A stretch of DNA of 64,000 nucleotides, taken from assembly GCA_023663705.1 (NCBI GenBank), contig JAMPGY010000002.1, positions 1 to 64,000 of the forward strand, in the 5' to 3' direction. The notes under the pieces are model-generated. The model saw only the letters and a list, made by a program, of their open reading frames with translations. It did not search any database and had not been told where the DNA came from. The stretch's first letter is position 1; every line of letters begins with the position of its first letter. This document shows positions 35,312 through 42,535 of this stretch, piece after piece. Source of the DNA: Clostridium sp. GTDB lineage: Bacteria > Bacteroidota > Bacteroidia > Bacteroidales > Bacteroidaceae. A program made the position numbers and the translations under genes.

Positions 35312-35690
35312 CCCTGTTATCCCTGTGTGTTGCCGCCCGTACGGCCGGCGTTCTGCCGCATGCGTATCAAGCCTTCCGCCGTATGCGTATCTAACCTCAC
35401 TATACATGTGTGTATAGTTCCACTATATACGCATGCGGCAGCATCTTACGTATGCGTAACGCAGCCCCTTCGGTAGACGTAATGAAGAACCTTCGGTAGA
35501 CGTAATGAAGCCCCTTCAGTAGACGTAACGAAGAACGATAAGTAGACGTAATGCAGTTTCCCCTACGGATGTATCCGGTCGGATGTCCTGTAGGCTTGTC
35601 CGGAATCAAGCCGTAGGCCTACGGGATGTTGCTCCGTAGGCCTATCCCATATAGTCCCGTAGGTTATCCCAATCCCCTTCCCGTAGGTTA
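35312..35690. repeat. degenerate 23-bp tandem repeat array
   Basis: Units of 23 bases begin at about 35335, 35358, 35381, 35404, 35427, 35450, 35473, 35496, 35519, 35542, 35565, then 35588-35590, 35613, 35636, 35659 and 35683. The clearest four carry GTAGACGTAAYG at exactly 23-base steps (35473, 35496, 35519, 35542). Later units carry CCGTAGG..., including the perfect palindrome CCGTAGGCCTACGG at 35611-35624. The last unit abuts and partly replaces the final CRISPR repeat. No function known. Confidence 0.7.
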
Positions 35691-36370
35691 TGTAGAAATT
35701 CATTAGGTCTTATAGCCAATGAACGGAATAAGTTTCATCTGAGTAAGATCTACAATAGTAGAAATTCATTAGGTCTTATAGCCGTATCGTGATTATCTTG
35801 ATAAATATGAGATCTACAATAGTAGAAATTCATTAGGTCTTATAGCCCATGAGAATCTGGTTGAGCGGCATCTCCTTATCTACAATAGTAGAAATTCATT
35901 AGGTCTTATAGCCTCAATGTAGATATAACATAAACTACATTGATCTACAATAGTAGAAATTCATTAGGTCTTATAGCCAGAAGTATACAAGCGGCGGCCT
36001 GAAATATATCTACAATAGTAGAAATTCATTAGGTCTTATAGCCAAAAGGTGCGATGTCTCAAAATTGTCATAATCTACAATAGTAGAAATTCATTAGGTC
36101 TTATAGCCAGAAGGAAAAATGATAATCCTTGACGATGATCTACAATAGTAGAAATTCATTAGGTCTTATAGCCACAATCCAATCAGGAAACTTATCCCAG
36201 AGATCTACAATAGTAGAAATTCATTAGGTCTTATAGCCAGAAGGAAAAATGATAATCCTTGACGATAATCTACAATAGTAGAAATTCATTAGGTCTTATA
36301 GCCTTCGCCTCGCTTGTCATATTAAAGATATTCAATCTACAATAGTAGAAATTCATTAGGTCTTATAGCC
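35682..36370 (-). CRISPR. type V-A CRISPR array, 10 spacers
   Basis: Ten full 36-bp repeats end at 35783, 35847, 35913, 35978, 36043, 36108, 36173, 36238, 36303 and 36370, plus one degenerate repeat (35682-35717, only the last 26 bases intact). Spacers are 28-31 bases. Transcription is on minus: the repeat then ends AATTTCTACTATTGTAGAT, the Cas12a crRNA handle with stem TCTAC/GTAGA. The leader-proximal end is 36370; the degenerate repeat is the oldest, distal end. Spacers at 36109-36137 and 36239-36267 match except one base. Several spacers, read in crRNA sense, have an open frame, as expected for phage or plasmid targets; none was searched. Confidence 0.97.
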
Positions 36371-36623
36371 CTTACTTTGCAAAAATAATATTATATATCT
36401 TAATAACCAAATGATTAAAAGATAAGTTTGTAAAATGAAATAGTAGGCTGTTGTTCTTGAATTTTATTTAGTTGCTTTATTATTAAATAATTATGTATAT
36501 ATGTGTGGATTGTGAAGACTTATATTTGCATGAAATGACTCAAATTTCGGAGTTGGGTTGCCGTCATTTTTTTACCCTCTAACGAAAGATCAAATCGCTA
36601 CAATATAACAACTTGCCTTGTAA
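36371..36623 (-). promoter_or_regulatory. CRISPR leader
   Basis: AT-rich, gene-free 253 bases between cas2 and the array, with the array promoter next to the first repeat. Its far end holds the TTTTTACCC motif also found before cas12a. Confidence 0.7.
36380..36411 (-). promoter_or_regulatory. array promoter at the leader edge
   Basis: On minus TTTG (36411-36408), 20 bases, TATTTTTG (36387-36380): a full match to the Bacteroidetes consensus and spacing. Transcription would begin a few bases before the first repeat, so pre-crRNA would have almost no leader RNA. Confidence 0.7.
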
Positions 36624-36896
36624 CTAAAAGTACACAATATCTGTATCACGATGAATAGCATTGCCATACTTCTTCAGCTTTACCGCAGACACATCAAAGA
36701 TTATCACACTGTCGCCGCCGTTAAATTTCTTGGCAAAAATATCTTCTATCATCGTAATCAGATTATCAATCACGCGGTTGGTATTGTTCACTTCATACAC
36801 AGAATATTGAAGGCGTACAGCTCCATATTTAGTAAGCATCTTGGAGAAACGGTTACGCAGTTTGTCGTCACTTATGTCATAACTAATCACCAACAT
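36624..36896 (-). CDS. cas2: CRISPR-associated endoribonuclease Cas2
   Basis: 90 residues from MLVISYDISDDKLRNRF (ATG at 36896). A longer frame upstream overlaps cas1 and is not Cas2-like. The LVISYDISDD strand carries the conserved Asp of the ferredoxin-like Cas2 fold, and DSVIIFDVS is the later strand. It forms the Cas1-Cas2 integrase core. It starts 1 base after the cas1 stop region, in the expected order cas12a-cas4-cas1-cas2-array. Confidence 0.93.
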   Translation of the reverse strand: MLVISYDISDDKLRNRFSKMLTKYGAVRLQYSVYEVNNTNRVIDNLITMIEDIFAKKFNGGDSVIIFDVSAVKLKKYGNAIHRDTDIVYF

Positions 36897-36897
36897 A

Positions 36898-37878
36898 TCA
36901 AAGCAGGAAAATTGGATATTGCCGGACAGACTTCCGCCCCATAAAACAACGGTAATAAGACTGCACATACTTGAACACTTCTGTCTTGTAGGGTATCAAG
37001 GCATCAAAAAACACACGGCAATAGTCTGCATTGTGCTCATAGCGAAGGCGATACTCACCTTTTTGCACTTGAAAATCTTTCTCGGAGAACTGTTTGCGGT
37101 TCCACGCTGTTCGTACCGCCTTGTCTATGATTGGCCGGAATGGTTCCATGATATCGCAGACGAGTGATTTGCGTTTGAACCACATGCGGTGATAAATGCC
37201 TACATAAAGATCGAACCCGAACATACGGAGGAAGCATTCGATATAATTAAAAAGAATAGTATAGCCGATGTCGAGTGTGGCGTTGAGTGCATCGCACTTT
37301 GTACGTGGACGGCGCTGGTGCCAGTCAAAATCCTGATAGAATGCAGTGAAGAAAGACTTGGCCGCCATACCCTCTATTCCCATGAGTGCATTATAGTCCG
37401 CAATATCAGGCAAGGTGTCAAGACATCCCTGCAACACGGAGCGTGACTGCCCTGTAAACTCATCCTTGCGACGAGTATCACACAAAGCTTTCAACTGGTT
37501 ACGTATTTTATTCTCTACAATAACCTTTGCCACACTGATGTTTTCTTTTTCAAACTCATATTGTCGCTGATGCAACAGAAAATTTGCTTCAGCTGAATCT
37601 GCCCAAAAGAAAACCGGACGCAATGAAGGTTTCATGACAACTAATGCCACACCGAATTTCTTGCATTTCTCTATCAATGGCGTGGTGATGCGTATATGCC
37701 CTATGATAAACAAAGCTAATATTTTCTGAAACGGCAGTTTGGTCAGAGTCTTCATTTTGTCGCTGTCTTCCATTTGTTCTTCGAGCAACAGCTCACCGTT
37801 ACTGACACGAAGACTGCGTTCGTGTATGCAGTTGATTACAAAAATGGTGCGGTATTCTATGTCTTTATTGGTAAACAT
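36898..37878 (-). CDS. cas1: CRISPR-associated endonuclease Cas1
   Basis: 326 residues, usual Cas1 length. Metal/active-site residues Glu169 (MGIEGMAAK), His230 (GIYHRMW) and Asp242 (CDIMEPFRP) are all present. It catalyses spacer integration with Cas2. The start overlaps cas4 by 14 bases, suggesting coupled translation. Cas1 of V-A systems works with the neighbouring Cas4 to choose PAM-bearing prespacers. Confidence 0.95.
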   Translation of the reverse strand: MFTNKDIEYRTIFVINCIHERSLRVSNGELLLEEQMEDSDKMKTLTKLPFQKILALFIIGHIRITTPLIEKCKKFGVALVVMKPSLRPVFFWADSAEANFLLHQRQYEFEKENISVAKVIVENKIRNQLKALCDTRRKDEFTGQSRSVLQGCLDTLPDIADYNALMGIEGMAAKSFFTAFYQDFDWHQRRPRTKCDALNATLDIGYTILFNYIECFLRMFGFDLYVGIYHRMWFKRKSLVCDIMEPFRPIIDKAVRTAWNRKQFSEKDFQVQKGEYRLRYEHNADYCRVFFDALIPYKTEVFKYVQSYYRCFMGRKSVRQYPIFLL

Positions 37879-38434
37879 TGTCGTCTAAGGTTTTGTCACA
37901 CAGATTACAATAAATGCAATGGCTACATTTGTTCGGATTAACGGTAAAAGGCGTTTCTGCCGGATTGTATGAACGGAAACGTTCAATGAATTGCCTGAAC
38001 TTTGACAAGTCTTCTTCATTGGGCATTGCCACCGGAATCATCTTGTTGGTAGACATCTCATAAAAAGCAAGTGTCTCCACTTCATATCCCATTTCGCGCA
38101 AACAGAGCATTTGTGCCCATAACTGGTATATTTGACCTTGGAAAATCTGTTTCAGTTGATATTTACGTTCAATCAGTTTCCGTTCCTTTCGTTTGTAAAC
38201 ATCAATTTTTCCCATCAAGCTGTACTCTTCTGAGTACACAGGCAATGAAAGGATGTCATCTGCCCTGTTGCTTGCTGTTTTTCGGTCTACTGTTTCATGT
38301 GCCGCTCGTCCGCGTGTCTGTGGCGTGGCGTGATACATCGTCTCGTCCGTCTCCATATACACATTGTGCAGGTATATGGAGTACGGACAAAAGATGAAAT
38401 CATTCAGTGTGGATATGGCGATGTAATCAGTCAT
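37865..38434 (-). CDS. cas4: CRISPR-associated exonuclease Cas4
   Basis: 189 residues. Cys16 and a C-terminal CSHCIYCNLC cluster (Cys170, 173, 176, 179) provide the iron-sulfur ligands; the RecB nuclease core appears as GKIDVYKR (Asp) and LIERKYQLK (Glu-x-Lys). Cas4 trims prespacers and sets PAM choice and orientation. Overlaps: 8 bases with cas12a and 14 bases with cas1, so all four genes appear to be one operon. Confidence 0.93.
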   Translation of the reverse strand: MTDYIAISTLNDFIFCPYSIYLHNVYMETDETMYHATPQTRGRAAHETVDRKTASNRADDILSLPVYSEEYSLMGKIDVYKRKERKLIERKYQLKQIFQGQIYQLWAQMLCLREMGYEVETLAFYEMSTNKMIPVAMPNEEDLSKFRQFIERFRSYNPAETPFTVNPNKCSHCIYCNLCDKTLDDNVYQ

Positions 38435-41400
38435 TCAAATATGGCTTCTGTTGTGCAAACTGCAACCATTCCTTATTGGAAATGGCAAGATTTGGTCTGT
38501 CGCCATTTGTGGTAGCTTGTATCTTACGTATTGCCCACAGTCCCTTTCGGGCAATGTTGTATGCACCGTTGGCATCAGCATCCTTCGGCAGCGTTGCTAT
38601 GTTGCTTCGGCTGTCATAGAAATCCCCGTTCTTGTCTGCCACAGGCGAGAGCAGATAGTCCACTTCCGTTCCTGTCACACTGTTACGCATCTGCAAAAGT
38701 AGCTTCATCAGGTGCATCAGTGGTTCAAGATGTTTCTTTTCTGTAAGCATGCATATCTGTTCTTTCAGATTACCGTTAATGTCTATGCCTGCATCGTCAA
38801 AAACACTATTGAACTCATGGGTGAGCACCACTTCCTCATTGTCCCATTGGTTGAGTTTTGCCGGGTTACGGAATGTTTTAACACGAGTGCCGTATGTGCA
38901 TAATGTCCATTTTGTCTGAGTATCCTTGGCTTTCTCTGTGGATTTATTGTAATCAAAAGCAAATTCAAACCAGCCTTTCTCTGCATTATAGCGAATGGAA
39001 TCGAATTTGGAAAAGAAGCAACGTGCCTTCTTCGTATTCTCATAGCGTGTGTCGAGCATATTGACAAAACCTGTCACCGGATCAATCTTGCTTGTGTTCC
39101 ACGCCGGAATATAGAACAGCCAACCGCTCTGCTTATCAAATTTACAGAAGCTTTTAGGGCTATTTACCAATTGTAGAGGATGTAATGCCCCACCGATTTC
39201 ATCGGCATCTTTCCGTTTGTCAATATAACAATGCAGCTTGTCTATAAGCATCTTCTCAAACTTCTCATACACTTGTCGCTCTATCTTCTGCCGACCGCGC
39301 ATAAAGCCCCTGTTCAGGTCTTCAAGCACCACAATGGCTTTATATTCCACCATCATCTGTGTGATGATATGGACAACCTGGCTCAGATAACCTTCTTTTA
39401 TTTCCTTGATGTTCTCAATCTTCTGCCAGTTGCGGCGTGCATCCGTGCGTTCTCCCTCACGGGATGTCAGAAGCTCTTTATAGTTTGTGGCGTATGTGCG
39501 GCCGTTGTATTCGTTAATGATGTCATTCAGCGTGAACTGTTTGACGATATTTCCTTTGAGGTCTATCAATGAAAGATAGAGCAGATGCCGTTCGCCACGG
39601 TCTATACCAATCACGTGTTCAATTCCATTGTCCCGTATGGCATCCAATACTTTCTGATTTATATTATCTCCACCTGTAGCTTTGAAATTCAGCGTAATGG
39701 GAACATGGAACTGGAATTTATCCACAGTATATCGTCTGTTCTTAACGATGTCATAGTCAAAGCAGCTCTGCTTCTTTTCGTTCTGCACATTCTTGTTGTC
39801 TATCGGTTGATTGGCTTTGTGAATGGTTGTCTTTTCCATGTCAAGGCTCTTCTTGCGATAGAACACTTCTGCCTGTCCGTTCAGCTTGTAAATAACATCC
39901 GCCAGATTCCTTTCATCGAACAACATCTTCCAATAGATAGTGTGCAGGTTGGGAGTTCCCTTACTGTGTTCTGAGAAATCTTTATTCCATATTTGGAAGA
40001 GATAGAGTTTGCCTTCATTGACAAGTTTCATAAAGAACTCTTTTGAATATTTTAAGAATTGCATCTGATATGCTTGTTGATTAATATGATTGGTAAAGTC
40101 TACAAAACTGTCATAATCACAAGTGTTCTTAAATACAAAATCATAATCTGAATAATATTGAATTACAAGAGGTCTATAGAAATCAATAAAAGAAATCAAA
40201 TCATCCTTCTTGAAATTCTTCCCTTGTGTCGAGTATGAATTTGAGATTCTTATTCGATTTATTTCTTCAGGGAGATATGCCATTTTCTCTTGCTCTAATC
40301 TGATATTTTGCCCTTTATTAGAACCTGATTTTTCTTTTCTTCCATTTACTTTGCAAACAATACCATTTTTATTCATCAAATTCTGTACATTTTTCCCCAT
40401 ATCACCTCCTTGCAAATTCTTCACATACTCAATTGTATCATCTGAATTTTGAGGTGAAGGAACATTTCTTAAAAGCGTACGATTTTTCGAATCCAATATA
40501 CCAAGATAATATTTAGTTCCATCTCTTAAAAGAATACCAGAGTTTGCTTCTGGATTAGGCCACCCTTTTAGCAAAACATCATTTTCAAAATTCAGCTTTA
40601 TTTTCTCCGTACTATAAGGTTTGCGAGTCAACCAGTTGCGCACCTTATTATATAAAGGTGTCACAATGTTAAGCTCGTCCCACGCCGCACGCAAACGGGC
40701 ACCAAACTCGTTGTCCTTGTCCGCCTCATCGCCATTACCAAGCAATGGTTTGATGAAATGTTGCAAGGCCTTAAACGCATCAAGTAAATCCTTGATGAGC
40801 TTAATGTCTGCTTCCGATTGGTTGAGGTTGGTGTGTTTGCCTGCAAGAATATCCGAGGCAGCCACATGAGCTATTTCTATCTGTGCAAACAGATTGATCT
40901 GTTGCTCATCATGGCGGTCGAAAGCTCCCAGCTGAGCAAAATAATCCTCAATGGTTTTCTTTGTCTCTTCTGTTTCCGGTTGCTGCAAGCTATTCAGATA
41001 CCCTATACTGAAACTTTTACCTGATTTAAAGAGCTTGTTTATCCTGTCCTCATAGAGTTCCGGATTTTCCCGTTCTTTTTTGGTTGGTTTAGCATGTTCA
41101 CGCAGTTCGTTCTTAATTTCAGCAGTAAAAACATCATATTGTCCGAACATCTGCTGAGAAATATCCGTCAGTCCAAGATCATTGGCGATATAAATCTTTG
41201 AGAGGTCATACTTGCCGATGTTTTGCAGCAGGGATTTCAGTGAATCCTCCTTATCGCTCATCAGCACATCTTTCAAACCATCATACATATTATTTATAGC
41301 TTCTATCATCTCATAATCGCTGGAGAACTCTTCCGGCAACCATGAGATAGCCACACGGTCGCTGAGAATCATCTTGTATAGCGGCTTCAACAACGGAAGA

Positions 41401-42248
41401 CGTTTGTTACGGTCTTTTTGTTGTTGGTTATAGAGATTGACATATTCATTCAGTCCTTGTATCTTCACACCATCATCGGTTACACGTCCACCAATGATGT
41501 TGTTGTACACCTCTACCTGTTCTTGGGTAAGCACTTCTGTGAAATAATCCAATCGGAAAATTTCATTGATGTGTTCCACGTTCAAGTATTCCTGATAGGA
41601 TTTTTCAATTTTTTCAAAAGATTTAGACACATCACTACAAGCGATTTTTTCAAACGATTTCATATTGTCCAAAAACATAGGCAGGTTTTCATGTATCAGA
41701 CGATAAGCGATGGCCGTTGACTTCTCTTCCTCGGAGTACATGTTCTTTCTGTTTTTATGGAAACCGGTGAAATATGTCGTAAATTTCCTGAAGTTATCCA
41801 CCATTCTCTTTTCATCTTCGCTTTCCACAAAATCAGGCAGGTGTTGCTGTATCAATTCTTTCTCAAACAAATCGTTGTACGATCCTCCATCTTTGAAGGC
41901 CTTGACAATCTGTTTGCGCAAGTTATCTTTCACTTGTGTAAGCGCTTTTTCTTCCGCTTCCTCCCGCTTTGCTATAGAAACAAGGCGCACGTAATCTTCC
42001 AAAGAATCATTGCTACTGTCAGATTTTAATTTCAGCTTGAAGTCGTACAGACACATGCTGATGAATTTCTTGTGATAACGGTCAATGATGTTCTTTACCT
42101 GTTCATACTCTTCTGCTCTTTGCTCATCCTGTGCAATGAGTCCTTTTTTCTCGATATTCTCTAATGTACGCCCAATTGGCTTAAGTTCAAACCGTAGCGT
42201 CTTGCTGAGGGAATATAATCTTGTGAAATGTGTGAATATGTTGCTCAT
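38427..42248 (-). CDS. cas12a: Cas12a (Cpf1), type V-A effector nuclease
   Basis: 1273 residues, full length (known Cas12a about 1200-1350). RuvC residues: Asp883 in GIDRGER, Glu976 in VVLEDLN, Asp1225 in DADANGAYNIA. Nuc-domain Arg1188 (LQMRNS) matches the AsCas12a Arg1226. The crRNA-processing region has a His in TIHKANQP and a Lys in IVKNRRYT. KPYSTEK (from Lys543) and GKLYLFQI (746-753) flank the WED/PAM-interacting part. It should cut PAM-bearing (T-rich in known relatives) DNA and process its own pre-crRNA. The region between the two blocks is very AT-rich, see findings. Similarity to Porphyromonas/Prevotella Cas12a sequences is strong by recalled motifs. Confidence 0.97.
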   Translation of the reverse strand: MSNIFTHFTRLYSLSKTLRFELKPIGRTLENIEKKGLIAQDEQRAEEYEQVKNIIDRYHKKFISMCLYDFKLKLKSDSSNDSLEDYVRLVSIAKREEAEEKALTQVKDNLRKQIVKAFKDGGSYNDLFEKELIQQHLPDFVESEDEKRMVDNFRKFTTYFTGFHKNRKNMYSEEEKSTAIAYRLIHENLPMFLDNMKSFEKIACSDVSKSFEKIEKSYQEYLNVEHINEIFRLDYFTEVLTQEQVEVYNNIIGGRVTDDGVKIQGLNEYVNLYNQQQKDRNKRLPLLKPLYKMILSDRVAISWLPEEFSSDYEMIEAINNMYDGLKDVLMSDKEDSLKSLLQNIGKYDLSKIYIANDLGLTDISQQMFGQYDVFTAEIKNELREHAKPTKKERENPELYEDRINKLFKSGKSFSIGYLNSLQQPETEETKKTIEDYFAQLGAFDRHDEQQINLFAQIEIAHVAASDILAGKHTNLNQSEADIKLIKDLLDAFKALQHFIKPLLGNGDEADKDNEFGARLRAAWDELNIVTPLYNKVRNWLTRKPYSTEKIKLNFENDVLLKGWPNPEANSGILLRDGTKYYLGILDSKNRTLLRNVPSPQNSDDTIEYVKNLQGGDMGKNVQNLMNKNGIVCKVNGRKEKSGSNKGQNIRLEQEKMAYLPEEINRIRISNSYSTQGKNFKKDDLISFIDFYRPLVIQYYSDYDFVFKNTCDYDSFVDFTNHINQQAYQMQFLKYSKEFFMKLVNEGKLYLFQIWNKDFSEHSKGTPNLHTIYWKMLFDERNLADVIYKLNGQAEVFYRKKSLDMEKTTIHKANQPIDNKNVQNEKKQSCFDYDIVKNRRYTVDKFQFHVPITLNFKATGGDNINQKVLDAIRDNGIEHVIGIDRGERHLLYLSLIDLKGNIVKQFTLNDIINEYNGRTYATNYKELLTSREGERTDARRNWQKIENIKEIKEGYLSQVVHIITQMMVEYKAIVVLEDLNRGFMRGRQKIERQVYEKFEKMLIDKLHCYIDKRKDADEIGGALHPLQLVNSPKSFCKFDKQSGWLFYIPAWNTSKIDPVTGFVNMLDTRYENTKKARCFFSKFDSIRYNAEKGWFEFAFDYNKSTEKAKDTQTKWTLCTYGTRVKTFRNPAKLNQWDNEEVVLTHEFNSVFDDAGIDINGNLKEQICMLTEKKHLEPLMHLMKLLLQMRNSVTGTEVDYLLSPVADKNGDFYDSRSNIATLPKDADANGAYNIARKGLWAIRKIQATTNGDRPNLAISNKEWLQFAQQKPYLND

Positions 42249-42463
42249 AATATGTGGTTTAAATATGTGTACTTAGTTCGCAAACAGAGGTGCTTTTGAG
42301 TTCGGGGCAAATTTTTACCCAATAAATTACGAGATATTTTGATATTATAATTTTTTATGGTCAAAGTTAATTAATAATTGTTATTAATGTATTTTTTATC
42401 CTGTTTTTTTGAGTGATAAGTATATTTTCAATGAGGAAATGAATATAGAAATCAATAATGAAG
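42249..42463 (-). promoter_or_regulatory. cas operon upstream region
   Basis: AT-rich gene-free DNA. On minus TAACTTTG (42369-42362) is a full -7 match and would give a leader of about 105 bases before cas12a. A GAGTT..TTTTTACCC motif (about 42304-42328) recurs in the leader next to cas2. Confidence 0.45.
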
Positions 42464-42509
42464 AAGCCTCCCTCCTGGCTCACCGTATGGTTGGCCGGAA
42501 GGGAGGCTT
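42464..42509 (-). terminator. terminator hairpin after the GH36 gene
   Basis: AAGCCTCCCT (42464-42473) pairs with AGGGAGGCTT (42500-42509); an inner GGC/GCC pair helps. On minus it follows the GH36 stop by about 27 bases and is succeeded by CTTCATTATTG, a modest U-tract. Confidence 0.6.
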
Positions 42510-42535
42510 GACGTATCAAAGAGAGAAAATGTTGC

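Noticed and set aside
34997-35407. 136-codon frame in the repeat region
   Set aside because: Spans the MITE-like stems and the 23-bp repeats; composition follows the repeats.
36897-36968. Upstream extension of cas2
   Set aside because: Overlaps the cas1 stop and does not match Cas2; MLVISYDISDD is the usual N-terminus.
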